Shown piece by piece: positions 1-5,085 of a stretch of 5,085 bases of DNA. The notes under the pieces are model-generated. The model did not search any database and had not been told where the DNA came from. It saw nothing but the letters and a program-made list of their open reading frames with translations. Each line of letters begins with the position of its first letter. Within the stretch, counting starts at the first letter, position 1. The DNA is taken from positions 1 to 5,085 of the forward strand of contig JAUWMS010000264.1 in the NCBI GenBank assembly GCA_030613045.1. The letters are read 5' to 3'. The DNA is from Candidatus Latescibacterota bacterium (GTDB taxonomy: Bacteria > Latescibacterota > 4484-107). Both the position numbers and the translations under genes were made by a program.

Positions 1-564
1 ATGAAGGGGTTAATCTCTATGGCTGGGTTTATCTTGTGCATGGGAGCGTTTTTTTTGTCGTGTGCACCTTTCACGCGTTCCGGGCGCATGTTCAGGCCGG
101 CCGATCTTCTTCCGCAAGACGGCGAGGTGCAGGGATGGACCCGGTCGGGTGCGATTCGGTCGGCTTCCAATGACGAGGCGTTGTACGACCTTATGAACGG
201 TGCGGCGGACCTCTATATCCGGCATCATTGCGAAGCGTTCGCCGGACAGACGTACGAAGACTTGCAGGGATGGCTTTTGGAGGTGGAAATCTACGACGTG
301 GGGGAACCGACGCATGCCCGGGCGTTGTATCGGGATCCGAAGGTAGGGCAGACGTCCAATCGCGTTTTAGAGGATGTGGGGATGAAGGCTCGTGTGGACG
401 AGAGTCGGGTGTTGGATTATGGCGTGGAATTCCGGAAGGGACGCTTTTTTGTGCGCGTGATGGTGTTTGAGAAGGGGGAGGATGCGCTGAATGCGGCGGT
501 TCTTTTCGCCAAGTATATCTCGAGGAAGATCGCCTCAGTCCCTCATGCCACCCAGAGCCCATGA
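1..564 (+). CDS. Predicted outer-envelope lipoprotein, DUF6599-like
   Basis: A 187-residue protein of unknown function, probably a lipid-anchored periplasmic or outer-membrane protein. Residues 1-20 form a lipoprotein signal: Lys2, then a hydrophobic stretch, then F18-L19-S20-C21, where Cys21 would be lipidated (Phe at -3 is tolerated but not ideal). The mature part starts with a polar linker and then resembles the DUF6599 family: 'DLLPQDGEVQGW' (35-46), the 'LYDLMNGAADLYI' block (61-73) and a strand-rich section with 'LEVEIYDVGEPTHARALY' (93-110). Family membership is from memory of the pattern; no biochemical function is known to me. The ATG is the first base of the window, so a longer upstream reading frame cannot be excluded, but the lipobox lies where it should for this start. 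The next gene, 144 bases downstream, is also predicted to be exported. Confidence 0.8.
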   Translation: MKGLISMAGFILCMGAFFLSCAPFTRSGRMFRPADLLPQDGEVQGWTRSGAIRSASNDEALYDLMNGAADLYIRHHCEAFAGQTYEDLQGWLLEVEIYDVGEPTHARALYRDPKVGQTSNRVLEDVGMKARVDESRVLDYGVEFRKGRFFVRVMVFEKGEDALNAAVLFAKYISRKIASVPHATQSP

Positions 565-593
565 AAACGGAGGGTTCGAGGCAGAGCCGGAGC

Positions 594-686
594 CCCGCTG
601 AGAACAAGAAAGTGGGAAAGTGAGGATACAAAGGAGTCTCACCGTCACACTTTCTCACTGTCACACCGTCTTGTTTTCGAAGCGGG
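594..686. repeat. Inverted octamer repeat, potential long hairpin
   Basis: This spacer element has two arms. The left arm (594-624) pairs with the right arm (654-686): 594-599 with 681-686 (CCCGCT/AGCGGG), 603-609 with 669-675 (AACAAGA/TCTTGTT) and 620-624 with 654-658 (GTGAG/CTCAC), with mismatches between. The right side is built from 8-base units in register: CTCACCGT (638-645), CACACTTT (646-653), CTCACTGT (654-661), CACACCGT (662-669), then CTTGTTTT. The left arm, read on the minus strand, gives CTCACTTT, CCCACTTT, CTTGTTCT. The repeat and complementarity are seen directly. Folding into RNA or DNA hairpins and any role (terminator, mRNA stabiliser, protein site) are inferred. No T-run follows it. 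Confidence 0.65.
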
Positions 687-693
687 ACAAAGC

Positions 694-700
694 AGGAGGT
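694..700 (+). promoter_or_regulatory. Ribosome binding site of the nitroreductase gene
   Basis: AGGAGGT lies 8 bases before the ATG at 709. It is a near-complete Shine-Dalgarno match and supports that start. Confidence 0.85.
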
Positions 701-708
701 CAGTTCCC

Positions 709-1896
709 ATGAGAAAGCTAATGTTGTTCGTGGTTATGGTGATGCTCCCGGTTCAATCCATTGGGTCGGAGGCCGAATGGCCCTCGTTTATGACTTCGTC
801 CGGGTTGACTGTCCCGGATAGTGTGCTGACCGCTGTCAGATATGCGATGCTCAATGGAGACGTGGAGGCCTATGGAAGTCTTTTGGATGAGGAGTGCATC
901 TTCCGGGATTTCACCATACAGGATTCCTGCGGAAAAGAGGAGGATCTGGAACGGGTCGCTGTCGTGTTCAAGACCATCACGATCCGCACGTTCGAGACAA
1001 ACCGCGTGGATCAATGGACGGAATACGGAAGCAATATGCAGCCGCCCGTGGGGGCGCGGGTTTCCGACGAGCATCCGAACGAGAACTGGGAGGTCCTCTC
1101 CCACTCGACCACGTGCTATATGTCGAGAGAAGGAGATCCGAGCGTCCTGGCGATGCCGATGAACAGCGAGTTGAAGTTGAGGAAAGATGCGGACACAGGC
1201 GTCTGGCGGATCGTCCGCTGGACAGAGGGGATTCCGGAACCCAGGACGCAGACGCTCGAACTCGAAGAAGGGTCCTCTGAAAACGACGTTGAAGCGGTCC
1301 ATAGCACCGAAGAGGTGCAGCTTCCGCAGCCGGAGACAGAGGGGATTGTGTCCGTTGAAGAAGCGCTGTCCAAGAGGCGATCCATACGGGAATACTCCGA
1401 TCAAGCCCTTTCGCTCCAAGAGGTCGGACAGATACTCTGGGCGGCGCAGGGGATCACTTCACCGCGCGGATTCAGGACCGCGCCGTCGGCCGGCGGGAAA
1501 TATCCCATAGCGCTCTATCTGGTGGCCTCCAACGTGGATGGGCTGGCTCCCGGTGTGTATCGCTATGACCCGGAAGCGCATATTCTCCGGTCGCTAATGC
1601 GGGGAGATTGGCGCCGCCATTTCTACAATGTTGCCGGGGAGCGGTTGCCTGTTCTGAGAGGCGCCGTGAATTTGGTGATCACGGCGACTTATGAGCGGAC
1701 GAAGGCGAAGTATGCGGATTCATGGGAGCAGTACGTCCACATCGAGGTCGGTTGTGTTGTCCAGAACGTGTATTTGCAGGCCGAGGCGATGGGTTTGGGG
1801 ACGGTGGTGATCGGAGCCTTTGATCCCGACAAGGTGAAGGAGCTCTTGGGAACCGATTTGGCGCCTCTGGCGATTATGCCCATTGGGAAAAGATAG
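709..1896 (+). CDS. Exported NTF2-like / SagB-type nitroreductase fusion
   Basis: A 395-residue two-domain protein. Residues 1-20 are a probable Sec signal peptide (MRKLMLF..., cleavage near 19-22). Residues about 36-175 resemble an NTF2/SnoaL-like fold, ending in the typical 'GVWRIVRWTEG' strand (164-174). An acidic, low-complexity linker follows (about 180-212). Residues about 213-395 form a nitroreductase domain of the SagB/ThcOx type, an FMN-dependent oxidoreductase family. Its marks are 'SKRRSIREYS' (221-230, phosphate-binding arginines), 'RTAPSAGGKYP' (256-266), 'PGVYRYDPEAH' (281-291), 'EQYVHIEVG' (340-348), 'GLGTVVIGAFD' (362-372) and the closing 'IMPIGKR'. In azoline biosynthesis SagB oxidises azolines, but no cyclodehydratase or precursor peptide gene is visible here, so the substrate is unknown. 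Residue 349 is Cys where I recall His in relatives. The moxR-like gene begins 57 bases downstream. Confidence 0.85.
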   Translation: MRKLMLFVVMVMLPVQSIGSEAEWPSFMTSSGLTVPDSVLTAVRYAMLNGDVEAYGSLLDEECIFRDFTIQDSCGKEEDLERVAVVFKTITIRTFETNRVDQWTEYGSNMQPPVGARVSDEHPNENWEVLSHSTTCYMSREGDPSVLAMPMNSELKLRKDADTGVWRIVRWTEGIPEPRTQTLELEEGSSENDVEAVHSTEEVQLPQPETEGIVSVEEALSKRRSIREYSDQALSLQEVGQILWAAQGITSPRGFRTAPSAGGKYPIALYLVASNVDGLAPGVYRYDPEAHILRSLMRGDWRRHFYNVAGERLPVLRGAVNLVITATYERTKAKYADSWEQYVHIEVGCVVQNVYLQAEAMGLGTVVIGAFDPDKVKELLGTDLAPLAIMPIGKR

Positions 1897-1953
1897 GTCG
1901 GCGGTTCGCGTCGGTTTGAATCCATACAAGAATTTTCCTGAAAGAGAGGACGG

Positions 1954-2964
1954 ATGCGGGAAGCGGTTGGCGGGGACTTAGAGCGGGTGGAGCGGCTCAG
2001 GGAAGCCAAGGCACGGCTCGCGGCGGAGATTGCGAAGGTCATTGGGGGGCAGGATCGGATCGTGGAGGAGCTTTTGATCGCGCTGCTGGCGCGGGGGCAT
2101 TGTCTGCTGGTCGGGGTTCCGGGCTTGGCGAAGACGCTGTTGATCAGTACGTTGGCCAAGGCGTTGGATCTGAAGTTCAGCCGGATTCAGTTCACGCCCG
2201 ATCTGATGCCGTCGGATATCACGGGCACGGACGTGATCGAGGAGGATCTTTCGACGGGACGCAGGAATTTCCGGTTTGTCAAGGGGCCGGTGTTTGCTAA
2301 CATCGTTTTGGCCGACGAGATCAACCGGACGCCGCCCAAGACGCAGGCCGCGCTGCTTCAGGCGATGCAGGAGCATGAGGTGACGGCCGGGGGAGAGAAT
2401 TTCGTGTTGGAGGAGCCGTTCTTTGTGCTGGCCACGCAGAATCCCATCGAGCAGGAGGGGACGTATCCGCTTCCGGAGGCCCAGTTGGATCGGTTTATGT
2501 TCAATCTGTGGATGGATTATCCTTCGGAGGAGGAGGAGCAAGAGATTGTCCGAAGTACGACGGGGCTTGCCTCGAACGACGTGGCGCGGATATTGGATGC
2601 GAAGGAGATCGTGGCCCTGCAGGATCTGGTGCGTTCCGTGCCGGTTTCGGACTATGTGATCGAGTCCGCGGTGAAGTTGGTGCGCAATACGCGGCCGCAG
2701 GAGGAGGGCGTGCCCGGGTACGTGACGGATTGGATTCGCTGGGGAGCCGGTCCGAGGGCGTCGCAGTATCTGATCCTCGGAGCCAAGACGCGGGCGGTGT
2801 TGGACGGACGATACACGCCGGCGGTGGAGGATATTCGGGCGGTGGCCATGCCGGTGCTGCGCCATCGGATTGTGACGAATTTCAACGCCGAGGCGGATGG
2901 GGTGGATGCGGCTAAGATTGTAGAGGACTTGGTGAAGGATGTGAAGCCTCCGTCTAAAACGTGA
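1954..2964 (+). CDS. MoxR-family AAA+ ATPase
   Basis: A 336-residue cytoplasmic ATPase of the MoxR family, close to the usual length of about 310-340. MoxR proteins act as chaperone-like motors that help mature or assemble partner proteins, typically with VWA-domain proteins coded next door. Seen motifs: 'VIGGQDRIVEELLIALLARGH' (29-49), Walker A GVPGLAKT (54-61), Walker B IVLADE (117-122), the MoxR signature 'NRTPPKTQAALLQAMQE' (124-140), sensor 1 around N163 in 'ATQNPIEQEGTYPLPEAQLDRF', arginine finger R180, and sensor 2 R268 in 'WGAGPRAS'. All key residues are present. The ATG at 1954 is bounded by an in-frame TGA at 1939-1941. The SD-like GAGAGGA (1944-1950) is only 3 bases away, so it may be a weak initiator. 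The DUF58 gene follows after 131 bases. The stop codon lies inside a heptamer repeat array. Confidence 0.96.
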   Translation: MREAVGGDLERVERLREAKARLAAEIAKVIGGQDRIVEELLIALLARGHCLLVGVPGLAKTLLISTLAKALDLKFSRIQFTPDLMPSDITGTDVIEEDLSTGRRNFRFVKGPVFANIVLADEINRTPPKTQAALLQAMQEHEVTAGGENFVLEEPFFVLATQNPIEQEGTYPLPEAQLDRFMFNLWMDYPSEEEEQEIVRSTTGLASNDVARILDAKEIVALQDLVRSVPVSDYVIESAVKLVRNTRPQEEGVPGYVTDWIRWGAGPRASQYLILGAKTRAVLDGRYTPAVEDIRAVAMPVLRHRIVTNFNAEADGVDAAKIVEDLVKDVKPPSKT

Positions 2965-3000
2965 AACGTAAAACGTAAAGCGTGAAACGTGAAACGTGAG
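2959..3000 (+). repeat. Six-unit heptamer tandem repeat over the moxR stop codon
   Basis: Six 7-base units lie in perfect register: ACGTGAA (2959-2965), ACGTAAA (2966-2972), ACGTAAA (2973-2979), GCGTGAA (2980-2986), ACGTGAA (2987-2993), ACGTGAG (2994-3000). The consensus is ACGTRAA. The first unit supplies the last codon (ACG, Thr336) and the TGA stop of the moxR-like gene, so the array reaches into the coding end. No matching inverted arm was found in the rest of this spacer. The repeat is seen directly; its role is unknown. Confidence 0.85.
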
Positions 3001-3012
3001 GGGAGCACCCGA

Positions 3013-3034
3013 ACCGTGCGGTTTATCGCACGGT
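3013..3034 (+). other. Short perfect hairpin in the moxR-DUF58 spacer
   Basis: An 8-base-pair perfect stem (ACCGTGCG at 3013-3020 with CGCACGGT at 3027-3034) is extended by a G-T pair, leaving a TTTA loop. No T-run follows, so it is not a standard intrinsic terminator. It could stabilise or stall the mRNA between the two genes, which is inference. Two copies of CCACTCA (3061-3067, 3068-3074) lie between it and the next ribosome site. Confidence 0.6.
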
Positions 3035-3060
3035 AGAAGGATGTGTGGCACTGGTTTTTA

Positions 3061-3074
3061 CCACTCACCACTCA
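3061..3074 (+). repeat. Two-copy heptamer CCACTCA
   Basis: CCACTCA occurs twice back to back, followed by a partial third copy (CC). It is too short to stand alone, but it matches the 7-base period of the arrays at 2959-3000 and 4021-4091. Confidence 0.5.
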
Positions 3075-3079
3075 CCAAC

Positions 3080-3089
3080 AGGTAGGTGA
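3080..3089 (+). promoter_or_regulatory. Ribosome binding site of the DUF58 gene
   Basis: AGGTAGGTGA differs by a single inserted T from the ideal AGGAGGTGA-type site. It ends 6 bases before the ATG at 3096 and contains an in-frame TGA (3087-3089) that rules out an earlier start. Confidence 0.75.
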
Positions 3090-3095
3090 CTTCTT

Positions 3096-4007
3096 ATGCT
3101 AAAGGCGACTCCGGGAACCGACTATCGAAAATATCTGAACCCGGAGGTGGTATCGCGATTGGGGCGGATGGACCTGGTGGCACGGTTGGTGGTGGAGGGA
3201 TTTATTACGGGGTTGCACCGGAGTCCCTATCACGGGTTTTCGGTGGAGTTTGCGGAGCACCGCCCGTATATGCCCGGCGATCCGGTGAAGGACATTGATT
3301 GGAAGGCGTATGGGAAGTCGGACCGGTTGTATGTGAAGGAGTTCGAGGAGGAGACCAATCTCAAGGCGTATATTCTCCTGGATCAAAGCGGCTCGATGGG
3401 ATTCTCGTCTGGCGGCGTGTCGAAACTGGAGTACGGGCGCTATCTTGCGGCGGCGTTGAGTTCTCTCCGTTTGAGGCAGCTGGATGCGGTGGGGTTGATC
3501 ACGTTCGACAGTAAGATTCGGCGCTACTTGCCTCCCCGGTCGGTGCAGAGTTATTTGCACGTGGTGCTGAAGGAGTTGGCGAAGGCCGAGAGTGGGGAGG
3601 AGACGGATTTGGGCGGCGTGCTTCACGAGATGGCGGAGCGGATCGAGCGGCGGGGGCTGATCGTGGTGCTGTCGGATCTGATGGACGACCCGGAGCGGGT
3701 GCTTGCGGGATTGAAGCATTTCCGGCACCGCAAGCACGAGGTGCTCGTGTTTCACATTTTGGATCCGAGAGAGCGGGATTTCGCGTTCGGGAGACGGGCG
3801 AAATTCGTGGATCTGGAGACGGGGGAGGAGATCGCGACGGAGGCGTGGCACATTCAGCGGGCGTATCGGGAGCGGATGGATGCGTTGATTCAGAAGTTTC
3901 AACGGGACTGTCGGGAGCATTTCATAGATTACGTGGGCGTGGATACGTCGCAGGATTTCGATGCGGCGTTGTTCGGGTATCTGGCGAAGCGGAAGCGCTT
4001 GGGATAA
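3096..4007 (+). CDS. DUF58 protein with VWA-like metal site, MoxR partner
   Basis: A 303-residue protein of the DUF58 family, the usual neighbour and likely partner of MoxR ATPases. The signature 'HRPYMPGDPVKDIDWKAYGKSDRLYVKEFEEET' spans residues 55-87. It leads into a von Willebrand A-like domain whose metal (MIDAS) motif is D96-Q-S98-G-S100 in 'LLDQSGSMG', with probable further ligands near T170-D171 and D194 ('VLSDLMDD'). No membrane segment is visible, so this is the short, cytoplasmic form and not the longer form with two N-terminal helices. The MIDAS residues look intact, so metal-dependent partner binding is plausible. Two stop codons stand in tandem (TAA at 4005-4007 and at 4008-4010). 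The membrane-anchored BatA-like gene often found next in such clusters is not the next gene here. Confidence 0.94.
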   Translation: MLKATPGTDYRKYLNPEVVSRLGRMDLVARLVVEGFITGLHRSPYHGFSVEFAEHRPYMPGDPVKDIDWKAYGKSDRLYVKEFEEETNLKAYILLDQSGSMGFSSGGVSKLEYGRYLAAALSSLRLRQLDAVGLITFDSKIRRYLPPRSVQSYLHVVLKELAKAESGEETDLGGVLHEMAERIERRGLIVVLSDLMDDPERVLAGLKHFRHRKHEVLVFHILDPRERDFAFGRRAKFVDLETGEEIATEAWHIQRAYRERMDALIQKFQRDCREHFIDYVGVDTSQDFDAALFGYLAKRKRLG

Positions 4008-4020
4008 TAACCAAAAAGCA

Positions 4021-4091
4021 AGATAAAAGTAAAAAGTAAAAAGATAAAAGTTCAACCTCCCCCTTTATCTTTTATCTTTCATCTTTTATCT
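4021..4091. repeat. Inverted heptamer array, potential AT-rich hairpin
   Basis: The left arm has four 7-base units in register: AGATAAA (4021-4027), AGTAAAA (4028-4034), AGTAAAA (4035-4041), AGATAAA (4042-4048). The right arm has four units of the opposite sense: TTTATCT (4064-4070), TTTATCT (4071-4077), TTCATCT (4078-4084), TTTATCT (4085-4091). The outer and inner units pair perfectly, and the middle two pair at 4 and 5 of 7 positions. The loop is about 12-15 bases and holds a C-rich stretch (4056-4063). The U-rich right arm could help transcription stop, but that is inference. The array ends just before the ribosome site of the ABC gene. Confidence 0.8.
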
Positions 4092-4098
4092 TGGTCTT

Positions 4099-4105
4099 GA
4101 GGAGG
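4099..4105 (+). promoter_or_regulatory. Ribosome binding site of the ABC ATPase gene
   Basis: GAGGAGG lies 5 bases before the ATG at 4111. CCTCC in the loop of the preceding hairpin (4056-4060) is complementary to its GGAGG core (4101-4105), so masking of the site is possible but unproven. Confidence 0.8.
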
Positions 4106-4110
4106 CAGCT

Positions 4111-4884
4111 ATGGCAAACTCGTCCGGGAGCAATGGAGACAACATCATCGAGGTGAAGGAGGTCTGGAAGACGTATCGGATGGGGGATACGACGTTGCAC
4201 GCGTTGAAGGGGATCAATCTGAAGATACGCCGCGGGGAGTATCTTTCCATCATGGGGCCGTCCGGATCCGGGAAGACCACGTTGTTCAATATGGTGGGCG
4301 CGTTGGACCGGCCATCAAAGGGACAGGTTCTGGTGGAGGGGACCGAGTTGAATACGTTGAATCAGCGGCAGATCGCGTATTTGCGCTGTCACCGGATCGG
4401 ATATATTTTCCAGTCGTTCAATCTGATTCCCGTGATGACCGCATTGGATAACGTGGCTCTGCCGATGGTGTTCGCCGGGTTGAGCAAGAACGAGTACGAG
4501 GAGAAAGCGCGGCGGAAGCTGGTGCAGGTGGGCCTTGGAGACCGGGTGGATCATAAGCCGCTCGAGCTTTCGGGGGGACAGCAGCAACGCGTGGCGATCG
4601 CGCGAGCGATTGCAAACGATCCGGCGATTATTCTGGCGGACGAACCCACCGGGAATCTGGACCTTCATACGGGCACGGAGATCATTGAGCTGCTGAAGGA
4701 GATGAATAAGGAGATCGGCGCGACGATCATCATCAATACGCACGATCACAAGATGCTCGTGGCTTCGGACCGGGTGGTGGATCTGAGCGACGGCGCGATA
4801 GAGAAAATTCGGAATCGCGATGAGATTCACATCGAGGAGGGAACGATTGCGGGGCTTGGCATCGAGGAGGAGGAAGGGAAGTAG
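4111..4884 (+). CDS. ABC transporter ATPase, LolD/MacB-type
   Basis: A 257-residue nucleotide-binding subunit of an ABC system of the LolD/MacB/FtsE group, which drives FtsX-like permeases in lipoprotein release, efflux or envelope signalling. All motifs are intact: Walker [10 protein letters not shown] (49-57), Q-loop Q101 in '[17 protein letters not shown]', signature LSGGQQQR (153-160), Walker B IILADE (173-178), D-loop region GNLD (181-184) and H-loop H211 in 'NTHDHKM'. The '[17 protein letters not shown]' and '[16 protein letters not shown]' wording is typical of this group. It is about 20-30 residues longer than a typical LolD, from a short Ser/Gly/Asn-rich N-terminus and an acidic tail (237-257, rich in Glu). 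No permease gene precedes it, and the following start does not look like one, so the partner must be further downstream or elsewhere. Confidence 0.95.
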   Translation: MANSSGSNGDNIIEVKEVWKTYRMGDTTLHALKGINLKIRRGEYLSIMGPSGSGKTTLFNMVGALDRPSKGQVLVEGTELNTLNQRQIAYLRCHRIGYIFQSFNLIPVMTALDNVALPMVFAGLSKNEYEEKARRKLVQVGLGDRVDHKPLELSGGQQQRVAIARAIANDPAIILADEPTGNLDLHTGTEIIELLKEMNKEIGATIIINTHDHKMLVASDRVVDLSDGAIEKIRNRDEIHIEEGTIAGLGIEEEEGK

Positions 4885-4936
4885 AGGTTTTTTGAGGGGT
4901 AAGCAGTTACATCCCCCGCCCACCGTAGGGTAAACG

Positions 4937-4945
4937 AGGAGGTGA
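4937..4945 (+). promoter_or_regulatory. Ribosome binding site of the 3' partial gene
   Basis: AGGAGGTGA is a full-length Shine-Dalgarno match, 5 bases before the ATG at 4951. It is the strongest such site in the window and is the main reason to call a gene there. Confidence 0.85.
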
Positions 4946-4950
4946 AGGCG

Positions 4951-5085
4951 ATGAGTGAACCAGCCATTAGTATTCTCTTATTAGCTGGTGGAGGTGTTCT
5001 ATTCATCCTATCCGTTGCCGTGCGCGCCAAGACCGGGGCAAAATACGAAATCAAGATTATTGATTTCGCTCTTGTCCTGGCGCCG
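4951..5085 (+). CDS. Start of unrecognised membrane protein (3' truncated)
   Basis: An open frame of 45 codons runs off the window end with no stop. The translation starts MSEPAISILLLAGGGVLFI. Residues about 6-24 form one clear membrane helix, followed by a basic/polar stretch (RAKTGAKYEIK, 25-35). A second hydrophobic segment begins at about residue 36 (IIDFALVLAP). This would suit a small multi-pass inner-membrane protein with the first helix as anchor. I do not recognise the family, and too little is visible to assign a function. It is not obviously an FtsX-type permease, whose start would normally be followed by a longer first periplasmic domain. GC is about 48% by hand count, and it uses TTA, AGT and ATT codons that the genes upstream mostly avoid, so a different origin is possible. 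It lies 66 bases after the ABC gene. Confidence 0.75.
   Translation, partial: MSEPAISILLLAGGGVLFILSVAVRAKTGAKYEIKIIDFALVLAP

Noticed and set aside
718..1419. Long minus-strand open frame opposite the nitroreductase gene
   Set aside because: It is antisense to a clear coding gene, has no ribosome site and no recognisable domain. The Arg/His/Pro-rich composition is typical of a GC-rich shadow frame.
3001..3040. Possible group II intron domain V remnant or riboswitch
   Set aside because: The 8-base-pair stem and 'GAACCGTGCG' wording vaguely recall intron domain V, but the required catalytic triad, bulge and tetraloop are not there, and no reverse transcriptase or intron boundary is seen.
1978..3051. 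357-codon minus-strand frame opposite the moxR-like gene
   Set aside because: The opposite strand has all MoxR motifs. This frame is rich in Arg, His and Leu with no motif, and its start lies in repeat sequence.
3099..4055. 318-codon minus-strand frame opposite DUF58
   Set aside because: Shadow of the DUF58 gene. Its first residues come from the AT-rich heptamer array.
4021..4091. CRISPR array
   Set aside because: The units are 7 bases long with no spacers. The arrangement is tandem and inverted, not repeat-spacer.
4896..4916. Terminator after the ABC gene
   Set aside because: GGGGTAA can pair with TTAC...CCCC only with a 2-base bulge. The T-run (4888-4893) comes before the hairpin, not after it.

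Overview
The window reads as a chromosomal piece of a Gram-negative-type bacterium. A lipoprotein signal, a Sec-type signal peptide and a LolD/MacB-like ABC ATPase all point to a cell envelope with a periplasm. The DNA is moderately GC-rich, with many G-ending codons, and good Shine-Dalgarno (SD) sites precede most genes. The mix of a DUF6599-like lipoprotein, an exported SagB-type nitroreductase and a MoxR/DUF58 pair suits an uncultured lineage such as Latescibacteria-, NC10- or Nitrospirota-like bacteria. That placement is inference and weak.

Layout, all on the + strand: (1) 1-564, DUF6599-like lipoprotein; (2) 709-1896, signal peptide + NTF2-like domain + SagB-type nitroreductase; (3) 1954-2964, MoxR-family AAA+ ATPase; (4) 3096-4007, soluble DUF58 protein with a von Willebrand-type metal site; (5) 4111-4884, ABC transporter ATPase of the LolD/MacB type; (6) 4951 to the window end, the start of an unrecognised membrane protein. 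No tRNA, rRNA, CRISPR array or insertion sequence was seen. No intergenic gap reaches 300 bases.

MoxR and DUF58 form a well-known chaperone-like pair, thought to act on the assembly or maturation of partner proteins or envelope complexes. Genes 1 and 2 encode proteins for the outer side of the inner membrane. Gene 5 would power an FtsX-like permease that is not visible here. Co-directionality suggests one or more transcription units, but spacers of 57-144 bases leave room for internal promoters or processing sites.

The most unusual signal lies between the genes. Three of the five spacers (565-708, 2965-3095 and 4008-4110) carry short tandem units in exact 7- or 8-base register. The unit sequence differs in each spacer: AGATAAA-like, ACGTGAA-like and CTCACTGT-like. 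In two of them the units are arranged as inverted arms that can fold into long hairpins. This looks like a shared architecture, with period and folding kept and sequence not kept.
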